Origin: Leptofilum sp050292445
Lineage (GTDB): Bacteria; Chloroflexota; Anaerolineae; Promineifilales; Promineifilaceae
Assembly (NCBI GenBank): GCA_050292445.1
Contig: JBNKLQ010000080.1
Location: 1-22,004 of the forward strand
Direction: 5' to 3'
DNA: 22,004 nucleotides
Made by a program: the position numbers and the translations under genes. The notes under the pieces were generated by a model that was given only the letters and a program-made list of their open reading frames with translations, had not been told where the DNA came from and did not search any database. Below are positions 1 through 7,595 of this stretch, piece by piece. Every line of letters begins with the position of its first letter. Within the stretch, counting starts at the first letter, position 1.

Positions 1-32
1 AATATGGTTCAGGTCAGCAAATGAGGCAATTC

Positions 33-1880
33 ATGAGCGATTCGGCAGGTTCCAACGATTTTTTCACGGTTTTAGGCAGCGAGCTTAAACAGCTTTGGCA
101 AGATTTTCGCAATGGCTGGCGGCAAACGGCCGTTTCCCTACGCAACGGTCTTCGTAAATTAAGACGTGCGGAACTAGACTACGTCGTCCTGGCGTTTGGC
201 GGAGCCATGCCAGAACGTGCCGAACCATCGCGCAGCTTCATCGAGCGGCAGCTACCCCTGCCCGAGCCAGCCTTTAGCCTGGAAGAATTCAATCAGCGCC
301 TGGCCCGCATCGCCGACGCGGACAATGTGCGTGGGCTAATCCTCATTTGCAACGGCGTCAGTGCCGGTTCAGCCACCATGCAAAACATCCGACGCTCCCT
401 GGAACGGCTCAAAGCATCTGGCAAAACGGTAGTGATCTTCACCCCGTACCTGGACCTGCGCCATTATTATTTAGCCACTGTGGCTGACCGTATCATTGTG
501 CCGCCAACGGCCCAATTTGAAGCGTATGGATTACATTCTGAAGTAACCTACCTGAAAACAGCTCTGGACAAAGTGGGGATTGGTGTGGATGGCGTGCAGA
601 TTTCGCCTTACAAAACGGCCGCAAATCCCTTCATCAACGACACCATCACCCCAGAAGAAAAAGAACAGCTCGATTGGCTGCTGGATGATTTGTATGATCA
701 GATTACAGCGGCGATGGCAGACGGCCGTAATCTCCCCCAGGACACTATCCAGGAATACATGAACCAGGTACCGCTCTCCGCCGAAGACGCCCTGGCTGCG
801 GGGCTGGTGGATGATCTGGCTTATCAGGATGAACTCGCCTACCTGCTGGCTGAGCCATCTGACCCAGAGGCAGCGGAAACAGAAGAAACGTCCGACTCCT
901 CAACTGAGACTGATTTCGAGGAAGCGCAGGCCGAGCCGGAACGCCCCCAAGCCACTTTGATCGATTGGCCTAAAGCAGAACGCCGCCTGACTGAAAAGGC
1001 ACGCCAACGCAGCCGGAAGTTTATTGGTGTCGTGAGCGTCGAGGGATTGATCAACATGGGCAGCAGCCAAAGCCCGCCGATTGATTTGCCTATTCCTCTT
1101 ATTGGCGGGCAAGTTGCTGGGGAGCAAACCCTGGTTTACCTGCTGCGCCAGGCTGAAAAGCTGGATGACATGGCTGGACTCATCCTGCATGTCGATTCGC
1201 CCGGTGGCTCCGCGTTGGCTTCCGACCTGATTGCCCGCGAGATTCAGCGATTGAGCCAGAAGAAACCGGTGTTAGCCTACATGGGCAGCTCGGCTACCTC
1301 CGGCGGCTACTACGTCAGCGCCTATGCTCAGCACATTATGAGTCAATCGCTTACGATGACTGGGTCCATTGGCGTGGTGGGCTTTCGCCTGCACACGCAG
1401 GGACTTTACGACAAAATCGGGATCAATCGCGTCAGTTTGGATCGTGGCAGCAGTGCCAGCTTTTTTAACGATACACGGCCGTTCACGCAGGAAGAGCTAG
1501 AAACGTGGCAAAATCTTATCATTCATTCCTATGACCAATTCAAAGGCGTAGTCGCCGAGGGACGCGATTTGCCCTTTGAGAAACTGGATGCCATTTGCTT
1601 GGGGCGCATTTGGACTGGAAGGCAGGCGCTCAATCATCAGCTGGTGGACAGCCACGGCGACTTTATCGACGCCGTGCATAAAATCGCTGAACTGGCCAAA
1701 CTACCGGATCCGACCACGCATGACATCCCCGTTGTGAATCTGTTCGCTAAAACCACACGCTACGTTACCCCCCAGCCCTTCGACCTGGCGGAGACATTAA
1801 CCAACTGGCTAGCACCGGATCGACTGCAAGCATTTAATAACAAACCGCTATTCTTATCACCCTATTTCATCAAAATTTGA
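33..1880 (+). CDS. sppA: Signal peptide peptidase SppA (S49 family), long two-domain form
   Basis: Serine protease of family S49 that degrades leftover signal peptides and membrane-protein fragments. It has the tandem architecture of the long (about 600-residue) SppA. The N-terminal S49 repeat carries the catalytic Lys in SPYKTAANPF (about residue 194), and the C-terminal repeat carries the Ser in SATSGGYY (about residue 423), preceded by the HVDSPGG strand-turn. A strongly acidic, low-complexity linker (about residues 272-305) joins the halves. I prefer the ATG at 33 over the one at 21 because TGAGG sits 6 bases before it. Oddly, there is no hydrophobic N-terminal anchor such as E. coli SppA has; the N-terminus is basic and amphipathic instead. 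The LysE-type gene follows after 13 bases, so the two may be cotranscribed. Family assignment is secure; the membrane association is not visible. Confidence 0.9.
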   Translation: MSDSAGSNDFFTVLGSELKQLWQDFRNGWRQTAVSLRNGLRKLRRAELDYVVLAFGGAMPERAEPSRSFIERQLPLPEPAFSLEEFNQRLARIADADNVRGLILICNGVSAGSATMQNIRRSLERLKASGKTVVIFTPYLDLRHYYLATVADRIIVPPTAQFEAYGLHSEVTYLKTALDKVGIGVDGVQISPYKTAANPFINDTITPEEKEQLDWLLDDLYDQITAAMADGRNLPQDTIQEYMNQVPLSAEDALAAGLVDDLAYQDELAYLLAEPSDPEAAETEETSDSSTETDFEEAQAEPERPQATLIDWPKAERRLTEKARQRSRKFIGVVSVEGLINMGSSQSPPIDLPIPLIGGQVAGEQTLVYLLRQAEKLDDMAGLILHVDSPGGSALASDLIAREIQRLSQKKPVLAYMGSSATSGGYYVSAYAQHIMSQSLTMTGSIGVVGFRLHTQGLYDKIGINRVSLDRGSSASFFNDTRPFTQEELETWQNLIIHSYDQFKGVVAEGRDLPFEKLDAICLGRIWTGRQALNHQLVDSHGDFIDAVHKIAELAKLPDPTTHDIPVVNLFAKTTRYVTPQPFDLAETLTNWLAPDRLQAFNNKPLFLSPYFIKI

Positions 1881-1893
1881 GAGACGTATCCTA

Positions 1894-2508
1894 ATGTTTA
1901 ATACCGAATTCCTTTTAACATCACTGATTGTTGTGCTGGTTCCAGGAACTGGCGTCCTCTATACTGTTTCTACTGGGCTGGCCCAACGGTGGCGAGCCAG
2001 CATCGCCGCTGCCTTTGGCTGCACCCTGGGGATTTTGCCCCATTTAACAGCAAGTATCTTGGGTTTGTCGGCCATCCTGCATATGAGTGCTCTGGTTTTC
2101 CAGGCCTTGAAAATTGTGGGGGCGCTCTATTTGCTTTACCTGGCCTGGGGAATGTGGCGCGATACAGGGATGCTCAAGTTTGAACAGTCTGACCAAAAGC
2201 ACAACGCCTGGCAAATTGTGCTTAAAGGCGTTCTTATCAACATTCTTAATCCCAAACTCACCCTGTTTTTCTTTGCCTTTTTACCGCTCTTTGTTTCAGC
2301 AGAGGCAAGCTCACCTACTCAGCAGATGCTGGGGCTTGGTGTTATTTTCATGTTGTTAACCTTATTAGTTTTTGTCTTATACGGAATCTTGGCCAGTAGC
2401 GTCAGCACCTATTTGCTCAACTCACCCAAGATTATTCGGCGGGTGCAGAAATCATTTGCGCTTGTTTTTGCCGGTCTTGCCGTTCAGCTGGCCCTGAGTG
2501 AACGATAA
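1894..2508 (+). CDS. LysE/RhtB family amino-acid exporter
   Basis: Integral membrane exporter of the LysE superfamily, which moves amino acids or their derivatives out of the cell. At 204 residues it has the usual length. The N-terminus shows the family hallmark VLVPGTGVLYTVSTGLAQ (Pro-Gly after the first membrane segment), followed by a glycine-rich second segment AAAFGCTLGILPHL. About six hydrophobic stretches can be counted (near residues 5-25, 38-62, 68-88, 110-135, 145-170, 185-203), with NPKLTLFF typical of the segment after the central loop. The substrate cannot be read from sequence. It starts 13 bases after the sppA stop, so cotranscription is plausible. Confidence 0.9.
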   Translation: MFNTEFLLTSLIVVLVPGTGVLYTVSTGLAQRWRASIAAAFGCTLGILPHLTASILGLSAILHMSALVFQALKIVGALYLLYLAWGMWRDTGMLKFEQSDQKHNAWQIVLKGVLINILNPKLTLFFFAFLPLFVSAEASSPTQQMLGLGVIFMLLTLLVFVLYGILASSVSTYLLNSPKIIRRVQKSFALVFAGLAVQLALSER

Positions 2509-2513
2509 CTTAC

Positions 2514-2645
2514 TTGTCATTTTGAATGGAGCGCAGCGAAATGAAAAATCCCTCTGAACTTTAATGGGCTGAATCATTGATTCGCGGACAAGGGTGCTGG
2601 CGCTTTCATCGCCATCGGGATGCCTCACTTCGTTCAGCATGACAA
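2514..2645. repeat. Intergenic palindromic repeat with TTGTCAT / ATGACAA ends
   Basis: The element begins TTGTCATTTTGA and ends CATGACAA, so its termini are inverted copies. It contains AATCCCTCT internally and a CTTCGTTCAGCATGAC end. The element at 16175-16247 has the same termini and the same AATCCCTCT box, so the two belong to one dispersed family. It fills the gap before nadE, and the in-frame ATG at 2594 lies inside it, which argues that nadE does not start there. Confidence 0.7.
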
Positions 2646-2662
2646 ATTTAAAGGGAAAACCT

Positions 2663-3514
2663 ATGACAACAACGGCCGTATCTCCCCATCTCACCAAAAA
2701 CCTGCACATCGACACCAAAGTTGCCGAGCTGGTGTTGACCAAGTTTCTAGAAAACGAAATTGGCAAGGCCAGCTTCCAGAAGGCGGTGCTGGGGCTGTCC
2801 GGCGGGATTGATTCTGCCTTGTCCTGCTACCTGGTCACCAAAGCGCTGGGGCCAGAAAATGTATTGGCCTTGCGCCTGCCGCATCAAGCCTCATCTGCCG
2901 AAAGTCTGGCTCACGCCGACCTGGTCATTGAGGCCCTGGGCATCCGCAGCGAAACGGTAGACATCACCGGCATGGTGGAATCGCTCGTTGATGCCTCACC
3001 AGGGATGAGCGCTCATCGCCAAGGCAATGTGATGGCTCGCGCCCGGATGACCGTTATTTTTGACCGCTCGCTGGCGGAAGGTGCCCTGGTGATTGGCACC
3101 AGCAACAAAACGGAGCTGATGCTGGGCTATGGCACCATCTTTGGCGACCTGGCTTCAGCTGTAAACCCGATTGGCGATTTGTACAAAACACAGGTGCGAC
3201 AGCTCTCTCGCGCCCTGGGCGTACCAGATGTCATCATCGACAAAGCGCCCTCGGCCGACCTCATCCCTGGCCAGACGGACGAAGATGATTTTGGCTTCAG
3301 CTACGCAAGGGTAGACCAGCTGCTTTATTTGATGTTGGATGAGCGATACTCGCAGGATGAAGCAGTGGCGACGGGGTTTGAACGGCCGTTTGTCGAACGA
3401 GTCCTCAAAATGGTGCAGCGCTCCCAATACAAACGCACCATGCCCATCATCCCTAAATTGAGCGACCGCTCTATCACCCACGACTTCAGGTATTTGCGGG
3501 ATTGGGGAACGTGA
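2663..3514 (+). CDS. nadE: NH3-dependent NAD+ synthetase
   Basis: Catalyses the last step of NAD+ synthesis: ATP-dependent amidation of deamido-NAD+ with ammonia, through an adenylated intermediate, in the cytoplasm. The PP-loop signature LGLSGGIDSALS lies about 43 residues in. Further conserved blocks are GTSNKTELMLGYGT, FGDLASAVNPIGDLYKTQV and DKAPSADLIPGQTDE. It is 283 residues long and has no glutaminase (nitrilase) domain, so it needs free ammonia or a separate donor. The open frame extends to 2594, but that region is a dispersed repeat. The ATG at 2663 has AAAGGG about 7 bases upstream and gives the usual N-terminus. It ends 3 bases before the next start. Confidence 0.95.
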   Translation: MTTTAVSPHLTKNLHIDTKVAELVLTKFLENEIGKASFQKAVLGLSGGIDSALSCYLVTKALGPENVLALRLPHQASSAESLAHADLVIEALGIRSETVDITGMVESLVDASPGMSAHRQGNVMARARMTVIFDRSLAEGALVIGTSNKTELMLGYGTIFGDLASAVNPIGDLYKTQVRQLSRALGVPDVIIDKAPSADLIPGQTDEDDFGFSYARVDQLLYLMLDERYSQDEAVATGFERPFVERVLKMVQRSQYKRTMPIIPKLSDRSITHDFRYLRDWGT

Positions 3515-3516
3515 CG

Positions 3517-3550
3517 AATGGTTAATGGTAAATTGTTAATTGTTAACGGT
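3517..3550. repeat. AT-rich TTAAT/TTAAC repeat at a gene start
   Basis: The tract AATGGTTAATGGTAAATTG followed by TTAATTGTTAACGG closely resembles 19588-19621 (AATGGTTAATGGTTAATTG...). In this copy the repeat supplies the apparent ATG and first ten or so codons of the subtilase gene. In the other copy it lies just upstream of the acyltransferase start. Confidence 0.6.
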
Positions 3551-5131
3551 TGGGCCGCGCGGTTGGCGAAGATTGGTGCGGTGGCGTTTTTGCTGCTCTT
3601 TTTGGTGCAGCAGGCGGGGGCGGAGCCGGAGTGGCAGCGCAAAGTAGATCCGTTTTTGCTAGCAGAGGTGCAGGCCACACTTGCCGGGGAAAGTGCGTCA
3701 CAAACGGAATTTTTGGTGCGGATGGCGGTGCAGGCGGATTTGTCGGCAGCGGCGGAGATCACCGACAAGACGGCAAAGGGCACGTTTGTCTACGAGCAGC
3801 TAACGGCCGTTGCCCAACAAACACAAGCTCCCCTTTTAGCCCAACTAGAGGCGATGGGGGTGGAGGCGGTACGGCCGTTCTGGATTACCAACATGGTTTG
3901 GGTGCGTGGCGACCTGAACACAATTGCCACGATGGCTCAGCGCAGCGACGTGGCGTACCTGTACGCCAATCCACAGGTGGCGCTGGATGTTTTGCTCGAT
4001 GGGCCAGAGATCGGATTTAGCGAAACGGCAGTTAGCGCCATCGAATGGAATATCAGCCACATCCGGGCCGATTTGGTCTGGAGCGCGGGTTTTACCGGGC
4101 AGGGTGTAGTCATCGGCGGGCAGGACACCGGCTACGATTGGGACCACCCCGCTCTCATCAACCAGTATCGCGGCTGGGACGGCAATAGCGCCAACCACAA
4201 CAATAATTGGCACGACGCCATCCACACCAGCAATACTTTCTGCCCAGCAGACTCCCCCCAGCCGTGCGACGATTACACGCATGGCACGCACACAATGGGC
4301 ATCATGGTGGGCAACGATCTGGCTCCCACAGCCGACGGCTGGCCCAGCGCTGCTGCCAACGCCATCGGCGTGGCCCCTGGCGCGCAGTGGATTGGCTGCC
4401 GCAACATGAACGGCGGCTATGGGACACCTGAAAGCTACACAGAATGTTATGAATGGTTTGTCGCCCCCTACCCCCTTGGCGGCGATCCCATGACCGAGGG
4501 CGACCCAAGTAAGGCACCACACGTTATCAATAACTCTTGGGGCTGTCCCCTCAGCGAAGGCTGCTTACCAGACAGTTTAGAGGCAGTAGTGAACAACGTG
4601 CGCGCAGCAGGCATCGTTACCGTGCATTCAGCAGGCAATGAGGGATCGGGCGGCTGCAATACAGTACAAAACCCCGCTGCAACGTATCAAGCATCTTTCA
4701 CTGTTGGGGCTACAGACATAAACGATCAGATTGGTAGCTTCAGCAGTCGTGGTCCTTCCACCTATGATGACGGGCTTAAACCAGACATTGTTGCACCTGG
4801 CACATTATCCTATCCTTCTTTTGGCATTCGCTCCACTGTTCCCAATGGAGGATATGGTTACAAATCTGGTACCAGCATGGCTGCCCCGCATGTTGCGGGG
4901 CTAGTGGCGCTGCTTATTTCGGCGAACCCTTCGCTGGCGGGAGATGTTGATGCGATTGAGGCGATTTTGCGGGATACGGCCGTTCCCCTCACCAGTTCTC
5001 AAGGCTGCGGCGGCGATGGGCCAACGGATGTGCCAAATCATGTGTATGGCTACGGCCGTATCGACGCCCTCGCCCCCATCATGAAACAATTTCCCCTAAA
5101 GTTATACTTGCCATTTTCTATCAATCAATAA
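3518..5131 (+). CDS. Secreted subtilisin-like serine peptidase (S8 family)
   Basis: Exported serine protease of 537 residues. A hydrophobic signal segment (about residues 19-35, ending VQQAGA) is followed by a propeptide-like region (about 60-155) resembling the I9 inhibitor. The S8 catalytic domain then shows Asp203 in GGQDTGYDWDHP, His255 in THGTHTMG, the oxyanion Asn374 in SAGNEGSGG and Ser453 in GTSMAAPHVAG. The protein ends KLYLPFSINQ, a hydrophobic C-terminal tail of a kind I recall from other Chloroflexota secreted proteins. The ATG at 3518 falls inside an AT-rich repeat; the in-frame TTG at 3563 would leave a compact signal peptide, so the true start is uncertain. It begins 3 bases after nadE, but no functional link is evident. 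Confidence 0.93.
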   Translation: MVNGKLLIVNGWAARLAKIGAVAFLLLFLVQQAGAEPEWQRKVDPFLLAEVQATLAGESASQTEFLVRMAVQADLSAAAEITDKTAKGTFVYEQLTAVAQQTQAPLLAQLEAMGVEAVRPFWITNMVWVRGDLNTIATMAQRSDVAYLYANPQVALDVLLDGPEIGFSETAVSAIEWNISHIRADLVWSAGFTGQGVVIGGQDTGYDWDHPALINQYRGWDGNSANHNNNWHDAIHTSNTFCPADSPQPCDDYTHGTHTMGIMVGNDLAPTADGWPSAAANAIGVAPGAQWIGCRNMNGGYGTPESYTECYEWFVAPYPLGGDPMTEGDPSKAPHVINNSWGCPLSEGCLPDSLEAVVNNVRAAGIVTVHSAGNEGSGGCNTVQNPAATYQASFTVGATDINDQIGSFSSRGPSTYDDGLKPDIVAPGTLSYPSFGIRSTVPNGGYGYKSGTSMAAPHVAGLVALLISANPSLAGDVDAIEAILRDTAVPLTSSQGCGGDGPTDVPNHVYGYGRIDALAPIMKQFPLKLYLPFSINQ

Positions 5132-5159
5132 TCCGGTAAAATCCTCACTGGAAGAGAAA

Positions 5160-5265
5160 CAAGCCACAGATAACGCAATTTGCGTTCGCAGATTTCACGG
5201 ATTTCTCTTTCTTTTCTCTGTGAAACTCTGCGTTTCCTCTGTGCAGCTCCGTGTTCCTCTTCACG
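5160..5265. repeat. Intergenic CACAGA / CTCTGTG-type repeat
   Basis: Low-complexity repeat-like DNA made of CACAGAT, CAGATTTCACGGATTTC, CTCTGTGAAACTCTGCG and CCTCTGTGCAGC words, with a small palindrome AACGCAATTTGCGTT. The same vocabulary recurs at 18828-18868. It is open in frame with the following gene but is not convincing as coding sequence. Confidence 0.5.
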
Positions 5266-5275
5266 AGGAGAAATG

Positions 5276-6190
5276 ATGAAACGTGCCGTAAGCATCAGTT
5301 TAGGCAGTTCTGAACGAGACAAAAAAGTAGAAGTTGAGCTGCTTGGCGAGCGCGTCAGCGTAGAGCGGCGCGGCACCGACGGCGACATCGCCAAAGCCAC
5401 CGCCCTCTTCACCGAGCTGGATGGCCAGGTTGATTGCCTGGGTGTCGGCGGCATTGATTTGTGGGTCAAGATGGACGACAAAACGTGGAATATCTCTGCC
5501 GCTCACAAATTAGTCCAAGGGGTGAAGCAAACCCCGGTGGTGGACGGCAGCGGGTTGAAAAATACGCTGGAAGCCCAGGCAGCCCAAACGCTGGTGGCTG
5601 AACTGGGCGCTGGCTACGCGCAAGGTCGCGCCTTGCTCACCGCGGCCATCGACCGGTATGGCATGACCAAATCGTTTGTGGCCCAGGGATACGAGATTGT
5701 TTATGGCGACTTGATGTTTGCCCTGGGCATCCCCATTCCCATCCGCAACTTTAGCACCTTCAAAGTTGTGGCCCGGCTGCTGGCGGCTCCAGCCACCAAG
5801 CTGCCCATCAGCGTGCTTTATCCCACGGGCGAGAAGCAAGACATGATCATTCCCAAATTCAGTAACTGGTATGAGTGGGCCACGGTGATTGGTGGCGACT
5901 GTCATTACATCAAGCGGCACATGCCGGATGATCTGAGTGGCAAGGTGATCGTAACCAACACGACCACACCCAAGGACATGCAGATGTTCAAGGAGCGCGG
6001 CGTGACCCATGTGCTCACCACCACACCGGTGCTGGACGGCCGTTCCTTTGGCACCAACATGATGGAAGCAGCCTTAACGGCCGTTGCTGGCAAAAATCGG
6101 CCGCTCACCCATGACGAACTCAATGAGATGCTGGCCGAACTCAAACTCAAACCCACTGTGCATAATTTGGAGGAACTAAAAATCGCGTGA
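5276..6190 (+). CDS. Conserved protein of the family annotated as quinate 5-dehydrogenase; true function uncertain
   Basis: Cytoplasmic protein of about 304 residues. The N-terminus MKRAVSISLGSSERDKKVEV and the blocks VDCLGVGGIDLWV, TPVVDGSGLKNTLE and VIVTNTTTPKDMQMFKERGV match, as far as I remember, a conserved bacterial family that databases label quinate 5-dehydrogenase. I know of no experimental basis for that label, and I see no clear classic GxGxxG dinucleotide site. Two ATGs abut (5273 and 5276); GAGGAG at 5265-5270 suits 5276. The longer frame back to 5180 runs through a repeat. The stop overlaps the GTG start of the next gene (GTGA), so the two are translationally coupled and probably act together. 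Confidence 0.7.
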   Translation: MKRAVSISLGSSERDKKVEVELLGERVSVERRGTDGDIAKATALFTELDGQVDCLGVGGIDLWVKMDDKTWNISAAHKLVQGVKQTPVVDGSGLKNTLEAQAAQTLVAELGAGYAQGRALLTAAIDRYGMTKSFVAQGYEIVYGDLMFALGIPIPIRNFSTFKVVARLLAAPATKLPISVLYPTGEKQDMIIPKFSNWYEWATVIGGDCHYIKRHMPDDLSGKVIVTNTTTPKDMQMFKERGVTHVLTTTPVLDGRSFGTNMMEAALTAVAGKNRPLTHDELNEMLAELKLKPTVHNLEELKIA

Positions 6191-6969
6191 CAATTATTAA
6201 CTGTGTCATCCTGGCCGGGGGATTGCCTCAGCCTGGTGAACCACTTTTCGAAATGACCCAAGGCAAAAGCAAAGTACTGCTGGATATGAACGGCCGTACC
6301 ATGCTAGAACGTGTCGTCGATGCCCTGCAAAATGCAAAAACCATTGGCGAGATCGTTGTGGTGGGGCTTGGTAGCGATTTAAGCATGACCTTTCAAAAGC
6401 CTGTTTATCACATAACCGACCAGGGTAGCCTGCTAAAAAATACCCTGGCAGGCGTCGCTAAACTGCGTGAGCTGCATCCAGAAACCAACCTCATGCTCAT
6501 CTGCTCCGCCGATATTCCCACCATCACCCCCGCTATCGTGGATGATTTCATTGAAAAGTGTGCGCCGTACGATAAAGGGATCGTTTACAATTTCGTCGAC
6601 AAACAGACATTAGAAACCCGCTTCCCCCATTCCAATCGCACCTACGTCAAGCTCAAAGACGGTCTGATTGCCGGTGGTGATATGACCCTTATTCAAGCAG
6701 ATTTAACTGATCATAATCGGGATATTTGGGAAGCACTAAGCAATGCCCGAAAACATGCCTGGCAGTTGGCTCGCATCATTGGGTTTCGCTTTATGCTCAA
6801 ATTTTTGCTGCGCCAGCTCAGCTTTGCCGATATTGAAGCCGTGACGGAACGCATCACGAAACGCCCCGCTCAGATCATGCTAAATCCCCACGCAGAAATC
6901 GCTATGGACGCTGATAAGCCGGAGCAGGTCCTGCTGCTGCGGGCAGACATTAAACAGCGTGAAAAGTAA
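6187..6969 (+). CDS. MobA-like nucleotidyltransferase (GT-A fold NTP transferase)
   Basis: A 260-residue protein with the sugar/cofactor nucleotidyltransferase N-terminus: VILAGG, then a Lys-containing loop GKSKVLLDMNGRTMLERVVD, as in MobA, IspD and MurU-type enzymes. The metal-binding acidic motif appears as ICSADIPTITPAIVDDF. It would transfer an NMP from an NTP to an unidentified acceptor. The C-terminal half (about 175-240) has a basic/hydrophobic helix-rich region FRFMLKFLLRQLSF that could contact membrane or partner. The start is GTG at 6187, overlapping the previous stop by 4 bases. That tight coupling suggests a shared pathway with the upstream protein. The substrate is not inferable from sequence. 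Confidence 0.8.
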   Translation: MTIINCVILAGGLPQPGEPLFEMTQGKSKVLLDMNGRTMLERVVDALQNAKTIGEIVVVGLGSDLSMTFQKPVYHITDQGSLLKNTLAGVAKLRELHPETNLMLICSADIPTITPAIVDDFIEKCAPYDKGIVYNFVDKQTLETRFPHSNRTYVKLKDGLIAGGDMTLIQADLTDHNRDIWEALSNARKHAWQLARIIGFRFMLKFLLRQLSFADIEAVTERITKRPAQIMLNPHAEIAMDADKPEQVLLLRADIKQREK

Positions 6970-6994
6970 TAAGTGAAAAGCTTGGATTGTTTCT

Positions 6995-7468
6995 GTGGTA
7001 GAAATTATTGAAGGGAAACGTGTCGGGAAGCAGGGACGGATAGCTGTTGGGTGCTCAGCGGCCGTTTTTAATGACCAACAAAAAATTCTACTCATACGAC
7101 GGGCAGATAATGGCATGTGGGCTGTTCCGGGTGGCTACATGGAAGCTGGGGAAAGCCTAACCGAAGCCTGTGCTCGTGAAGTATTGGAGGAAACTGGACT
7201 CACTGTTCAAGTTCAGCGCCTCATCAGTGTTTACACCAATCCACATCTTTTGCTAAAGTATCCTGACGGCAATCGTTGGCAATTAGTCGTGTTACATTTT
7301 GCGGCAAAGTCAATCAGTGACGAATTAAGAACGAGCAATGAATCAACTGAAGTACAGTTCTTTTCCGAGGTTGAAGCTCAAAACTTGAAAATGAGCCCTT
7401 TCGACCAACTGCGAATTTCAGACGCTTTTACCACTCAACAAAAGACACTGATTCGAGATGAGTTTTGA
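6995..7468 (+). CDS. Nudix hydrolase
   Basis: Hydrolyses a nucleoside diphosphate linked to another moiety, releasing NMP or phosphate. The Nudix box is complete: G-x5-E-x7-REVLEETGL within GYMEAGESLTEACAREVLEE (about residues 50-72). It is preceded by the strand KILLIRRADNGMWAVPGG, typical of the fold. The length of 157 residues is normal for a single-domain Nudix protein. The proposed start is GTG at 6995, without a clear ribosome-binding site. The MobA-like gene ends 25 bases upstream and a nucleotide kinase/pyrophosphohydrolase fusion follows, so a nucleotide-housekeeping role is a reasonable inference. The exact substrate is unknown. Confidence 0.93.
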   Translation: MVEIIEGKRVGKQGRIAVGCSAAVFNDQQKILLIRRADNGMWAVPGGYMEAGESLTEACAREVLEETGLTVQVQRLISVYTNPHLLLKYPDGNRWQLVVLHFAAKSISDELRTSNESTEVQFFSEVEAQNLKMSPFDQLRISDAFTTQQKTLIRDEF

Positions 7469-7527
7469 ATAGCTCATATTTTTCGCAAGCAATGCTACAA
7501 AGTTTTTACAGGGGTAGTCAGAGAAAA

Positions 7528-7562
7528 ATTAAAAGTGAAAATTGTAAAAGCTCACTTTTTGC
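7528..7562. repeat. AT-rich AAAAGTGAAAA ... CTCACTTTT hairpin repeat
   Basis: AAAAGTGAAAATTG followed by TAAAAGCTCACTTTTTGC forms an imperfect hairpin. A related arrangement occurs at 18345-18381 and a fragment at 6972-6979. It fills much of the 115-base gap between the Nudix and kinase genes; no promoter could be defined there with confidence. Confidence 0.45.
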
Positions 7563-7595
7563 TTCTCTTGATTTCCCCCAAAATTGGACCAACAC

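Noticed and set aside
3845..4522. 225-residue open frame on the minus strand
   Set aside because: It lies wholly inside the subtilase gene, which has an intact catalytic triad, and its Val/Ala/Gly-rich translation resembles no family.
5180..5275. N-terminal extension of the gene starting at 5276
   Set aside because: The extra 32 residues (ISRISLSFLCETLRFLC...) are translated repeat DNA; a good ribosome-binding site precedes 5276.
5510..6010. 166-residue open frame on the minus strand
   Set aside because: It is antisense to the conserved 'quinate 5-dehydrogenase' family gene and has no recognisable domain.
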